Shown: positions 1 to 7,672, counted from the first letter of the stretch. The stretch is DNA of 16,507 bases from Planctomycetaceae bacterium (GCA_030616935.1 JAUWWJ010000003.1:1-16507); one strand, 5' to 3'. Numbers and translations: made by a program. Notes: a model not told the origin generated them from the letters alone.

Positions 1-257
1 TAAAAGATCTTGCATACCCACTGATTGCTGCCCAAAAGCTGGGTGCCGAACTCGGTATACTCGAGCAAACAGAAGGATACTGTCAGCGGGCAACATTTAT
101 TGTTGATCCGAACGGCGTGATCCAATGGGTTGATGTGAACCAAGGGCGCGTTGGCCGAAATGTAGCTGAAGTAATACGAGTTCTTGATGCTCTCCAGAGT
201 GATGAACTGTGCCCATGCAACTGGAAGAAGGGCGACCCATACGTAAAAGTTGGCTAA
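1..257 (+). CDS. ahpC: AhpC-type peroxiredoxin, C-terminal part (5' end outside window)
   Basis: About 84 residues are readable in the frame whose codons start at position 3, ending at a TAA at 255-257. The segment contains a thioredoxin-fold end (ATFIVDPNGVIQWVDVN), then a helix, then the tail ELCPCNWKKGDPYVKVG. The C-P-C-N-W-K-K-G-D tail matches the resolving-cysteine end of 2-Cys peroxiredoxins of the AhpC class. The Cys-x-Cys form is like the three-cysteine mycobacterial AhpC. The enzyme reduces hydrogen peroxide and organic hydroperoxides in the cytoplasm. The peroxidatic cysteine lies in the missing N-terminal part. A dgkA-like gene starts 45 bases downstream on the same strand, so the two may be cotranscribed. 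A peroxiredoxin is near certain; the exact AhpC subclass is inferred from the tail. Confidence 0.85.
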   Translation, partial: KDLAYPLIAAQKLGAELGILEQTEGYCQRATFIVDPNGVIQWVDVNQGRVGRNVAEVIRVLDALQSDELCPCNWKKGDPYVKVG

Positions 258-302
258 TTTTTGCGTGGACAGGGTTTGCTCGTTCTGCAGGAGAGACTTT
301 CT

Positions 303-689
303 ATGCGTAGTCAGCTCCACCCCCATTCATGGAAAAGCAAGTTTGGTTATGCTTTTCGCGGCCTTCGTCGGGCCTTTCGCACACAACATAGTTTTGCGAT
401 TCATCTACTCATTGCATGTGTCGTTGTTGCTGCCGCCGCCGTGCTCAGGGTGACGACGATTGAGTGGGGACTCATTGTCGCTGCCATTGGAATGGTCCTG
501 GTTGCAGAGACATTCAACACAGCAATTGAGTCGTTGGCACGTGCCGTTCATATGCAGTTTCATCCACGATTACGTGACGCACTGGATATTGCCAGTGCGG
601 CCGTTCTGCTCGCGGCAGGGACTGCAGTCGTGATCGGAATATGTATATTTGTGCCAGCACTCTACAGGATTTTTTGTAGCAGTTTGTAG
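303..689 (+). CDS. dgkA: DgkA-family diacylglycerol/undecaprenol kinase
   Basis: A 128-residue integral membrane protein. ATG 303 is chosen because AGGAGA (289-294) sits 8 bases upstream; a longer TTG-initiated reading from 261 has no such support. The family signature VAETFNTAIESLARAV is at residues 66-81, with E69, N72 and E76 at the same numbers as in E. coli DgkA, followed by the DALDIASAAVLLAA segment (92-105). Three membrane helices are visible at about 31-50, 53-70 and 97-121. The family phosphorylates diacylglycerol or undecaprenol at the inner membrane with ATP, recycling lipids from envelope synthesis. Two positions differ from E. coli: Q28 instead of Glu (seen in other DgkA subfamilies, from memory) and L94 instead of the ATP-contacting Lys. 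The substrate cannot be told from sequence. The stop lies 6 bases from the end of the convergent gene. Confidence 0.85.
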   Translation: MRSQLHPHSWKSKFGYAFRGLRRAFRTQHSFAIHLLIACVVVAAAAVLRVTTIEWGLIVAAIGMVLVAETFNTAIESLARAVHMQFHPRLRDALDIASAAVLLAAGTAVVIGICIFVPALYRIFCSSL

Positions 690-695
690 ATCGCT

Positions 696-1985
696 TTACT
701 TTCGAATGTCGTAGCAGAACATATTATCTCCGTCACGAACGTAGAGCATGCCATCCACAATAACGGGGTGTGCCCAACAGGGGCTGTCACCACTATCAGG
801 GATTTGGAAATATGACACCTCTTCAAAAGCGGCCGGATCTGCTTTGACAAGAGCAAGAATTCCATTTTGGTACTGCACATAGAGGTGTCCATCGGCAGCA
901 ACAATGGCTGCCGATTTCTGTCCACCAACGGTACTCCGTTTCTTCCATACCACATCACCCGTCATCAATTCAGCACAGATAATAATTGGCTGGTCATCAG
1001 CACACCCGTAGAGGTGATCATCGATGAGAACAACACCTCCATGCTTATTTGCCAATTCTTTTTTAAGAGGAAAGATTTCCTTTGACGCTACTGATCCACC
1101 CGGACCAGGAACTTGTTGGATGAGCGCTCCTCCTCTCTTATATCCAGCTACAAAATAGACAAGATCGTCTTTGATAATCGGCGTTGGGATAACGGCCGTT
1201 GTCTTTTCGATTGGGAATGTCCATTGGAGTTCACCTGTTTCAGCATCAACTGCAAATGCTCCAGAGGCAGTTGTTTGCACGTATATTTTTTTGCCAGCAA
1301 TTTTACTGATGACAATTGAGGCATGGCCGGCACCACGATCATCTGGGACAGTACATTTCCAAATGATATTGCCATCATTCTTATTAAGAGCAACCATGGT
1401 TGTTTGGCTGCCACCAGGTGTACAAACAAGTTTGTCACCATCAATGAGAACAGATTCACTGTATCCCCAGTTATCACCTTTTGTGCCACCCAAAGCGGCC
1501 TTCAAATCGATTGCTTTTCCAAATGTTCCGTTCTCAGCCTCGCAGCCTATGAGTTTGCCATGCGGTGTGATGACGTAGACGATTCCGTCAGCAATGGTTG
1601 GGGTGCTTCGAGAACCTTGCCAGTCATCCTTCCCACTATTCCATGCATCACCTGTTTTCGTATGCCAGATTGGTTTCCCAGTGGTACGGTCAAAGCATGA
1701 GAGGTATTCATCAGCATCGGATGCAGTTGAGGGGCCATCACCCAGCGTAAAAATTCTATCGCCCACGATAGCCAAGCTGGCATAGCCACGGCCGGCACCA
1801 GCTGCACGCCAGACAAGTTTGGGACCTTCATCTGGCCATGATTCGAGCAAGTTGGTGTCGGGAGCAATGCCAGTACGGCTGCTACCACGAAATGTTGGCC
1901 AATCAGTCGCATGCGATGCTTGAAGAAAGAAACAGCAGAATAGAACTGAGGAAATATGGTGAAACTTGCTCGGGAAGCACTGCAT
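696..1985 (-). CDS. Secreted PQQ-like beta-propeller repeat protein
   Basis: 429 residues from ATG 1985. This start has GGAG 8 bases upstream and gives a signal peptide (MQCFPSKFHHISSVLFCCFF, cleavage near SHA-TD, residue 26); a TTG reading from 2030 would bury it. The mature protein opens with DWPTFRGSSRTGI, the usual entry of planctomycete PQQ-like/BamB-like propellers (commonly WPxWRG). Blade signatures recur as D-x-x-T/D-G-x-x-x-W: DRTTGKPIWHTK (99-110), NKNDGNIIWKC (201-211), DAETGELQWTF (247-257) and MTGDVVWKK (341-349). No dehydrogenase cofactor ligands or haem motif were recognised, so an enzymatic role is not claimed; a periplasmic scaffold or binding role is inferred. It lies 266 bases downstream of the RND gene on the same strand and may or may not share its transcript. 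Confidence 0.85.
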   Translation of the reverse strand: MQCFPSKFHHISSVLFCCFFLQASHATDWPTFRGSSRTGIAPDTNLLESWPDEGPKLVWRAAGAGRGYASLAIVGDRIFTLGDGPSTASDADEYLSCFDRTTGKPIWHTKTGDAWNSGKDDWQGSRSTPTIADGIVYVITPHGKLIGCEAENGTFGKAIDLKAALGGTKGDNWGYSESVLIDGDKLVCTPGGSQTTMVALNKNDGNIIWKCTVPDDRGAGHASIVISKIAGKKIYVQTTASGAFAVDAETGELQWTFPIEKTTAVIPTPIIKDDLVYFVAGYKRGGALIQQVPGPGGSVASKEIFPLKKELANKHGGVVLIDDHLYGCADDQPIIICAELMTGDVVWKKRSTVGGQKSAAIVAADGHLYVQYQNGILALVKADPAAFEEVSYFQIPDSGDSPCWAHPVIVDGMLYVRDGDNMFCYDIRK

Positions 1986-2251
1986 GGAATTTTCTCCAGA
2001 TGTGTTGGCCGAAGCTTCGTGCACCGGCAATGTGTTGTTTTAGTATGACGATTCTCGACGTATTCGACCACTCACCAACCACGTCAACCGGATACCGTTG
2101 ATAGTTGAATAAAATGTTGGTCTTATTGGCTCAGAGTCACGTCCATTCATGTGCAGAATCATGTAACGAGCATGGGCATTCTTACAGGTGAAGAAAGTCA
2201 CCCACGCGTTTGTGAAAACAATACAACAGGCAGCACAACACCGAGACTGAT
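1986..2251 (-). other. Intergenic region between RND gene and beta-propeller gene
   Basis: 266 bases with no convincing gene, read on the minus strand. It holds the Shine-Dalgarno GGAG (1994-1997, minus strand) for the propeller gene. A small imperfect hairpin at 2084-2101 (TCAAC...GTTGA around GG/CC) lacks a following T-run, so neither a terminator nor a promoter can be called with confidence. Confidence 0.4.
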
Positions 2252-5200
2252 TCACGGAAGAACTGCCTTTTTTGTATCATTTTTTGGACTAAACCACATG
2301 ATGACTGAGTAAAAGACCGGCGTGAAGAAAATGCCGAAGACAGTGACCCCAAGCATGCCAGAAAAGACTGCTGTTCCAAGAGCAACACGCATCTCAGCAC
2401 CAGCACCTCGGCCAATGAGCAGTGGCACGACACCAAGAATAAAAGCAAGAGACGTCATCAGGATTGGTCGTAAACGCTGGGTTGCTGCCTCGAGAACTGC
2501 CTGCGTTCGTGGGAGTCCGTCGGCCTCACGCTGCTTGGCAAACTCAACAATTAAGATCGCATTCTTGGCTGCCAGACCAACAAGAACAAGAAGCCCAATT
2601 TGAGTAAAAATATTGTTATCGCTTCCAGCAATCCAGACACCCGATATTGCTGCTAAAAGACACATTGGTACGATCAAGATGACAGCGAGTGGAAGCAGCC
2701 AGCTTTCGTACTGAGCGGCGAGAACAAGAAAAACAAAAAGAGTACCCATCGCAAAGACAAAAACCGCTGTATTCCCGGCAAGTATCTGTTGCAAAGACAA
2801 GTCGGTCCATTCGAAGTCGATACCTTGTGGAAGAAGTCCTTGGCCGGCTGGTGGTTGGCTCGCTAGCGTTTCAACCAGTGCAATGGCGTCACCAGAACTT
2901 GTTCCAGCGAGTGTTGATCCTGAGAGGTCTGCCGATGGTGCAAGGTTGTATCGTGTGACAACAGCCGGACCACTAGTTTCTTCTACGGTCAGGAGGGTCG
3001 CCAGTGGCACCATTTCTCCATCGTTGTTGCGAACTTCAAGTCTCCCGATGTCTTCAGGAAGCATTCGGAAGGGAGCATCAGCCTGAGCCATAACCTGCCA
3101 ATTCCTTCCAAAGGCCGTGAAGTCATTGACATAGGTACTTCCAAGATAAACCTGAAGTGTCTGATGAATGGATTTGATTGAGACGCCAGCAGCTTTTGCT
3201 TTTGTCCGATCAATATTGATAAACAGTTGTGGCTGGTTTGCCTTGAAACTGGAAAAGAGTCCGACGAGTCCTGGTTGCGCTGCAAGCGCGTCAGCGAGTC
3301 CGGCGGTTGTTTGCTCCAGTTCGGTCGCTCCATGACCTGTACGGTCACGAACCTGCAATTTGAAACCGCCGGTGTTTCCAAGGCCATCAATTGGTGGAGC
3401 ATTAAAGACCACGCAACGAGCATCACGAACCCGATAAAAAGCTTTCCGTAGTTTTCGTGCGATTGCAAAAGATGACTGTTCAGAGTGCACGGCCCGACTT
3501 GCAAAAGGATCAAGAATGACAAACATGCCACCAGCATTCGATAGGCTGACGCTGGATAGTAACGAATAACCAGAGACAGAGATCGTATGCGCAACACCTG
3601 GTGCCTTGGCGGCAATCTTCTCTAATTCGGTAATAACTTCTGCTGTTCGTTCATGACTTGCTCCTTCAGGGAGTGTCGCATTGACAAGAAGATACCCTTT
3701 GTCCTGTTCTGGGATGAAGCCAACGGGAACAGTATTAAAACCAAAATAGGCAAGTCCCATCAGAGCGATGTACACTCCGACCATCACGATGCCAATTTTT
3801 AAAAGAAGTCCAACGACGACTCCATAGACTCCTGTTGTGACATCAAAAAAAAGATTAAAGAGTTTGAAAAAACCGGCTAGCAGCATGTTGAAAAGGGGTG
3901 CAAGAAAAGATCCGCAAACAAAGCCGACGCCAAATACACAAAGTCGGAGAGCCCACGTCGCAAGAACTGATTGGGAGCCTTCAGCCAAACCAGTCCAGAC
4001 AATAACGAAGTCTTCAGCGAGCCAGATTGTCATTAATCCAAAGAGAAGACCAATGACAATGAAAGGCAGCGGATCATTCCGTTTGTGTTTTCGGTTCGTT
4101 GAATCTGATGCATTGGGACTGCTGAAAAGAATAGCTGCCAGTGCAGGAGAAAGTGTAAGAGAATTAATTGCTGAAAAGACTGTGCTGGCAGCAATCGTGA
4201 TAGCAAATTGGCGATAAAACTCACCACTGATACCCGTAATAAAAGCTGTTGGTACAAAAACTGCCGCAAGAACCAATGCGATTGCTATGAGTGCACCACT
4301 TACTTCACGCATTGCCTGTCGTGCAGCCTCACGAGGAGGAAGTCCCTGACGAATCAGCCGCTCAACGTTCTCTACCACAACAATGGCATCATCGACCACG
4401 ATTCCAATTGCAAGTACGAGTCCAAATAGCGACAGGTTGTTGAGTGAAAAACCAAGACCGGCCATGACTGCAAACGCGCCTATCAAAGAGACTGGCACAG
4501 CAATCATTGGAATCAATGTTGCCCGCCAGTTTTGCAGGAACAAAAGAACCACAACAAATACGAGGATCACTGCTTCGAACAGCGTCTTCATAACCTCTTG
4601 GATACTTTCCTCAACGAAAACAGTTGTGTCGTAGAGTACACCGTATTCCAGACCCGAAGGAAAGCTTGCAGCGAGTTTCTTCATTTCATTACGGACTCGT
4701 TTTGCAGTAGCAATGGCATTCGATCCGGGCCGCTGATAGATCGCCATTGTGATGGCTTCACTGCCATCGACGCGACTTGCTGTATCTTCATTTTTTGCAC
4801 CGAGTTCTACTCTGCCAACATCACGAATACGAACAATCTCTCGGCCAACAGCGGGTGCACCTTTTGTTGCAGTTGATTCATGGCCAGTCTTGATAATGAC
4901 ATCTGCAAATTCCTCTGGTTCCAGTAATCGACCTGTCGTGTTGAGAGGCACCTGAAAAGCTATTCCAGGAGTAGCTGGTGGTTGACCAAGGCGCCCAGCT
5001 GGCACCTGAATATTCTGTTCCTGCAATGCTTTGATGACATCACCAGCGGTCATGTTACGGGTTGCTAGTTCATCTGGATCAAGCCAGATTCGCATGGAAT
5101 AATCGCGGGCTCCAAGAAAAGAAACATCACCCACACCATCAAGCCGTGCAATCGCATCTTTGACTTGAATCAACGCGTAGTTACTGAGATAGAGTTGGTC

Positions 5201-5650
5201 GTATCTGCCGTCGGAAGAAAAAAGATTGACACAAAGAAGAATACTTGGCGATTTTTTTTTGGTGATCACACCCTGACGTTTTACTTCAGCAGGAAGTTTT
5301 GCTTCTGCAATTGCCACGCGATTTTGTGTTAGCACTTGCGCAAGATCGATATCAGTCCCAAGCTTAAACGTGACATCAATAACAGACTGTCCATCACCAG
5401 TACTTTTCGATGAGATGAACAACATTTCCTCAACACCGTTGACCTCCTGTTCGATCGGGGTTGTCACAGTGTCGGCAACGACTTGGGAAGAGGCACCGGG
5501 ATACACGGTTTGAATGGAAATCGTTGGTGGCACGACGTCTGGATATTGGCTGACAGGAAGTCCTGTTGCAGCAATACCACCGACGATGACAATCACTAGT
5601 GAAAGTACCGTCGCAAAGACCGGCCTGTTAATAAAGAACTGGCTGATCAC
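2252..5650 (-). CDS. RND multidrug efflux transporter, HAE1/AcrB family, with mid-protein insertion
   Basis: 1132 residues; AcrB-type proteins have about 1040. The start is GTG 5650, which overlaps the TGA of the upstream gene as GTGA and gives the standard N-terminus MISQFFINRPVFATV. The proton-relay residues are present: D420-D421 in IVVDDAIVVVENVER (TM4), K1029 in GLAAKNAILIVEFA (TM10), and the conserved Arg of RLRPILMTSLAF (R1059 or R1061). It is the inner-membrane proton/drug antiporter of a tripartite pump; porter-domain segments lie at about 40-340 and 650-950. Between TM6 and TM7, residues about 512-592 form an extra stretch with two hydrophobic segments (about 527-551 and 565-591) that AcrB lacks. 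A run of nine A residues (T on the plus strand, 5252-5260) encodes K131-K133. The frame is intact throughout. The substrate is unknown. Confidence 0.95.
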   Translation of the reverse strand: MISQFFINRPVFATVLSLVIVIVGGIAATGLPVSQYPDVVPPTISIQTVYPGASSQVVADTVTTPIEQEVNGVEEMLFISSKSTGDGQSVIDVTFKLGTDIDLAQVLTQNRVAIAEAKLPAEVKRQGVITKKKSPSILLCVNLFSSDGRYDQLYLSNYALIQVKDAIARLDGVGDVSFLGARDYSMRIWLDPDELATRNMTAGDVIKALQEQNIQVPAGRLGQPPATPGIAFQVPLNTTGRLLEPEEFADVIIKTGHESTATKGAPAVGREIVRIRDVGRVELGAKNEDTASRVDGSEAITMAIYQRPGSNAIATAKRVRNEMKKLAASFPSGLEYGVLYDTTVFVEESIQEVMKTLFEAVILVFVVVLLFLQNWRATLIPMIAVPVSLIGAFAVMAGLGFSLNNLSLFGLVLAIGIVVDDAIVVVENVERLIRQGLPPREAARQAMREVSGALIAIALVLAAVFVPTAFITGISGEFYRQFAITIAASTVFSAINSLTLSPALAAILFSSPNASDSTNRKHKRNDPLPFIVIGLLFGLMTIWLAEDFVIVWTGLAEGSQSVLATWALRLCVFGVGFVCGSFLAPLFNMLLAGFFKLFNLFFDVTTGVYGVVVGLLLKIGIVMVGVYIALMGLAYFGFNTVPVGFIPEQDKGYLLVNATLPEGASHERTAEVITELEKIAAKAPGVAHTISVSGYSLLSSVSLSNAGGMFVILDPFASRAVHSEQSSFAIARKLRKAFYRVRDARCVVFNAPPIDGLGNTGGFKLQVRDRTGHGATELEQTTAGLADALAAQPGLVGLFSSFKANQPQLFINIDRTKAKAAGVSIKSIHQTLQVYLGSTYVNDFTAFGRNWQVMAQADAPFRMLPEDIGRLEVRNNDGEMVPLATLLTVEETSGPAVVTRYNLAPSADLSGSTLAGTSSGDAIALVETLASQPPAGQGLLPQGIDFEWTDLSLQQILAGNTAVFVFAMGTLFVFLVLAAQYESWLLPLAVILIVPMCLLAAISGVWIAGSDNNIFTQIGLLVLVGLAAKNAILIVEFAKQREADGLPRTQAVLEAATQRLRPILMTSLAFILGVVPLLIGRGAGAEMRVALGTAVFSGMLGVTVFGIFFTPVFYSVIMWFSPKNDTKKAVLP

Positions 5651-5943
5651 GGTGTCACCACCTCTTGGGGAGTTGAAGATTCAGTAGTTTCTTCAACAGG
5701 CTGGACCGTACTGCCTTCACGGGCGCGTGACATGCCAGAGATGACAATACGATCGTTCTCGCGAAGACCCTCTTCAATGACGCGGAGTATTCCGTCTGTC
5801 GCGGGAACGCTTCGTCCGGTGGTCACAGTTCGATACTCAACTCGATTTGTATCGTTGACAACCGCAACGTATTTTCGACCCTGATCGATGCCAAGGGCTC
5901 GTTCTGGGATCAACATCGTGCGTTCTGGTTCCGCAGTTGTCAT
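5647..5943 (-). CDS. RND membrane fusion protein, C-terminal fragment (downstream of in-frame TGA)
   Basis: 98 residues from ATG 5943. The content MTTAEPERTMLIPERALGID and then YVAVVN...RVIEEGLRENDRIVISGMSRAREG is the last barrel strand and membrane-proximal domain of an AcrA/MexA-type periplasmic adaptor; the end is a Ser/Thr/Glu-rich tail. The fragment is in the same reading frame as the upstream gene and separated from it only by TGA-GTA-CAG, so the two together make one ordinary-length adaptor of about 400 residues. No strong Shine-Dalgarno precedes ATG 5943; reinitiation after the TGA or readthrough are possibilities. It has no export signal of its own, so as a separate product it would probably stay in the cytoplasm. 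Its TGA stop overlaps the GTG start of the RND transporter gene. Confidence 0.7.
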   Translation of the reverse strand: MTTAEPERTMLIPERALGIDQGRKYVAVVNDTNRVEYRTVTTGRSVPATDGILRVIEEGLRENDRIVISGMSRAREGSTVQPVEETTESSTPQEVVTP

Positions 5944-5949
5944 CTGTAC

Positions 5950-5952
5950 TCA
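5950..5952 (-). other. In-frame TGA splitting the membrane fusion gene
   Basis: Reading the minus strand, the codons run GGC-ATG-TTC-ATG-TGA-GTA-CAG-ATG-ACA. The frame before and after TGA is the same, and both sides match one adaptor family, so one substitution explains the break. CGA (Arg) to TGA is the simplest guess, because homologues often have R/V there. TGA acts as an ordinary stop in neighbouring genes (hemB, queD, the RND gene), so a reassigned code is unlikely. A sequencing error, a recent nonsense mutation or deliberate recoding cannot be separated from this sequence alone. Confidence 0.85.
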
Positions 5953-6855
5953 CATGAACATGCCGGGAGTAATTAGCTCTTCAGGATTGGGTAGCAGGCC
6001 ACGGCATCGCACGGTTCCAGTTGTCGGTTTTACGCCAATGTCGACAAAGTCAAGAATTCCTTTGTGTACAAAGAGTTCTTCCGTTACAAGTCGTGCCGAC
6101 ACAGGGATCTCAAGTTCTTTGATATCCCTCCAGGTGACGGCCTCACCACCACGTTTTGCGATTGCTCGTTGCCGAGCTAAGAGGAGTGCACGTTCATCAG
6201 TGTCAAAGTACACCTCGATAGGTGATGTGGTGACAACAGTTGTGAGCCGGGTGGCCGAGCTACCCGTTCCTGAAACAAGGTCTCCAACATCTACTTCACG
6301 CGTGCTTACTCGACCAGTAAGTGGTGAGATAATCTGGCAAAATTCAAGGTCGAGTTCGGCCTGGGCTACAGTTGCACGAGATTTATCAAGCATCGCGTTG
6401 GCAACATCTCGCTTGGCAACCAATATCTCATATTGTTCTCGAGTCACAACTGCTTTCGGAAGTAGATTCTTGTACCTCGCAACTTCACTCTCAAGTTCAT
6501 TGAGTTCGGCAAGAGCTTTGGCAACATCAGCCCGAGCCTGATCACGAATAACCAGGTAGGGCCGCTGGTCAATTGAAAATAGTGGATCGCCCTTAGTAAT
6601 TCGCTGACCATCACTAAAATGAATTTCTGTGATAAAGCCTGAGACGCGAGCTTTTACCTCAACTGTTTCAACAGCAGCGGCGTTCCCATTAAATTCCAAA
6701 GGATTTGTAAGATTCTGAATACTCGGTTTTGTGACGACTACTTCAGGGGTGGGTGGCTGAACAAGTGACGGAGCAGGCCGTTGGCACCCAGTGAGTACAC
6801 ACAGTACAAGTAATAGCAGCCGACAAAAACAGCACGACAGTCGATAAACAAACAC
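5950..6855 (-). CDS. RND membrane fusion lipoprotein, N-terminal part, interrupted by TGA
   Basis: Periplasmic adaptor linking the RND pump to an outer-membrane channel. A 315-residue reading opens at TTG 6897, but GTG 6855 (residue 15) is preferred: GGGAG lies 10 bases before it and the protein then starts with a compact lipoprotein signal, FVYRLSCCFCRLLLLVLC, ending in lipobox LTGC. Numbered from 6897, the domains are: lipoyl half-motifs at about 83-112 (ARVSGFITEIHFSDGQ) and 188-210 (ISPLTGRVSTREVDVGD), a coiled-coil hairpin at 115-182, and a beta-barrel at 225-313. The reading stops at TGA 5952-5950 straight after PGMFM, where homologues continue with a residue such as V-R-V-x-V. The rest of the protein follows in the same frame. 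No TolC-like gene is in the window. Confidence 0.8.
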   Translation of the reverse strand: MFVYRLSCCFCRLLLLVLCVLTGCQRPAPSLVQPPTPEVVVTKPSIQNLTNPLEFNGNAAAVETVEVKARVSGFITEIHFSDGQRITKGDPLFSIDQRPYLVIRDQARADVAKALAELNELESEVARYKNLLPKAVVTREQYEILVAKRDVANAMLDKSRATVAQAELDLEFCQIISPLTGRVSTREVDVGDLVSGTGSSATRLTTVVTTSPIEVYFDTDERALLLARQRAIAKRGGEAVTWRDIKELEIPVSARLVTEELFVHKGILDFVDIGVKPTTGTVRCRGLLPNPEELITPGMFM

Positions 6856-7068
6856 GAAGCGAGTACTCCCAACCTGAGAAGTAAGTAGCTGAATCAAAGA
6901 GTACCGATCTTACACCGTGATGGTATCTGTGACCTCACCTTCCTCAAAAACCCTATTATCGAATGCGGCGGTGTATCTACGGCCATGCTGTCACACCAGA
7001 ATGGATGATATTTCGAGCTACACAGTGCGATTCGGAGTTGTTGGCGTGAACTCTCGATTCTGGCGGGT
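6856..7068. promoter_or_regulatory. Divergent intergenic region between efflux operon and hisI
   Basis: Both flanking genes point outward, so promoters for both must lie here or just inside. A TTGAGG-N16-TACCAT pair on the minus strand (6947 to 6920) could serve the efflux operon, and TATGAT at 7068-7073 resembles a -10 box toward hisI but overlaps the chosen hisI start. An interrupted inverted repeat pairs CCAGAAT (6996-7002) and TCGAG (7013-7017) with CTCGATTCTGG (7053-7063). No known operator sequence was recognised; all of these are weak calls. Confidence 0.3.
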
Positions 7069-7641
7069 ATGATAGATGTATGTACCAACAACTCTGGTAA
7101 CGGAGTCATTTTTCATTCCCTCCCCCTCTGGAACAAGTCCGTGGCAGATTCACATTCCTCATCAGATGCCCTTCGTCTTTTTGCGCCTCGTACCTCAATT
7201 GAACAAGTTGAGGAAGGAAATGAACTCGCACCTAAGTTTGATGAAAAAGGCTTTATTCCATGTGTCACAACAGATCATACGTCGGGTGAGTTGCTGATGG
7301 TAGCCGTAATGAACCAAGAGGCACTCGAGAAAACAATCGTAACTGGGGAGGCACATTATTTCAGCCGGAGTCGTCAGTGTCTCTGGCATAAGGGAGCGAC
7401 AAGCGGACTTGTTCAGAACGTTGTCGAGATGAGGATTGATGATGACCAAGACTGTATTTGGTTGCGGGTTGATGTCGCTGGTGGCGCGAGTTGTCATGTT
7501 GGATATCGATCCTGCTTTTACCGAAAAGTTCCAGTGGGTGTGCAGCGAAATAGCAATTCGGAACTTGAGTTTGTCGAGGCCGAGAAAACATTTGATCCAA
7601 AAGAAGTCTACGGTGATGCACCAAATCCAACGCAGTTGTAG
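7069..7641 (+). CDS. hisI: Phosphoribosyl-AMP cyclohydrolase
   Basis: Opens the adenine ring of PR-AMP in histidine synthesis (cytoplasm). Numbered from ATG 7069, 190 residues; the HisI core starts near residue 52. Motifs: MNQEAL (81-86), [17 protein letters not shown] (97-113), the metal loop DDDQD (124-128), and [14 protein letters not shown] (140-153) with C142, H143 and C149. The usual DCDxD loop carries a zinc-binding Cys; here that position is Asp, while a Cys follows at 129. The first about 50 residues match nothing I know and the start is uncertain: GTG 7141 (residue 25) is an alternative and neither has a good Shine-Dalgarno. No HisE domain is fused. queD follows 31 bases downstream. 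The family call is firm; the start is not. Confidence 0.9.
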   Translation: MIDVCTNNSGNGVIFHSLPLWNKSVADSHSSSDALRLFAPRTSIEQVEEGNELAPKFDEKGFIPCVTTDHTSGELLMVAVMNQEALEKTIVTGEAHYFSRSRQCLWHKGATSGLVQNVVEMRIDDDQDCIWLRVDVAGGASCHVGYRSCFYRKVPVGVQRNSNSELEFVEAEKTFDPKEVYGDAPNPTQL

Positions 7642-7672
7642 TCCAGTGAGTGGATGACGAGGTAATTTTTCT

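Noticed and set aside
662..679. Small CTACA...TGTAG hairpin with T-rich loop near the dgkA end
   Set aside because: It has only 5 bp and lies inside the dgkA coding sequence; the T-run is in the loop rather than after the stem, so it is not a credible terminator.
2040..2255. 71-residue minus-strand reading whose GTG overlaps the RND stop as GTGA
   Set aside because: The overlap arises simply because the last RND codon ends in G before TGA. The product is an odd mix (RCCAACC near the start) with no signal peptide, motif or known relative, so I do not support it as a gene.
5950..5952. Selenocysteine or altered genetic code at the in-frame TGA
   Set aside because: Homologues do not have Cys at this place, no SECIS-like stem-loop was seen directly after it, and TGA ends several neighbouring genes normally.
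6894..7109. 71-residue minus-strand reading in the efflux/hisI gap
   Set aside because: It overlaps the start of hisI and the divergent promoter region, and its composition looks non-coding; no family match is apparent.
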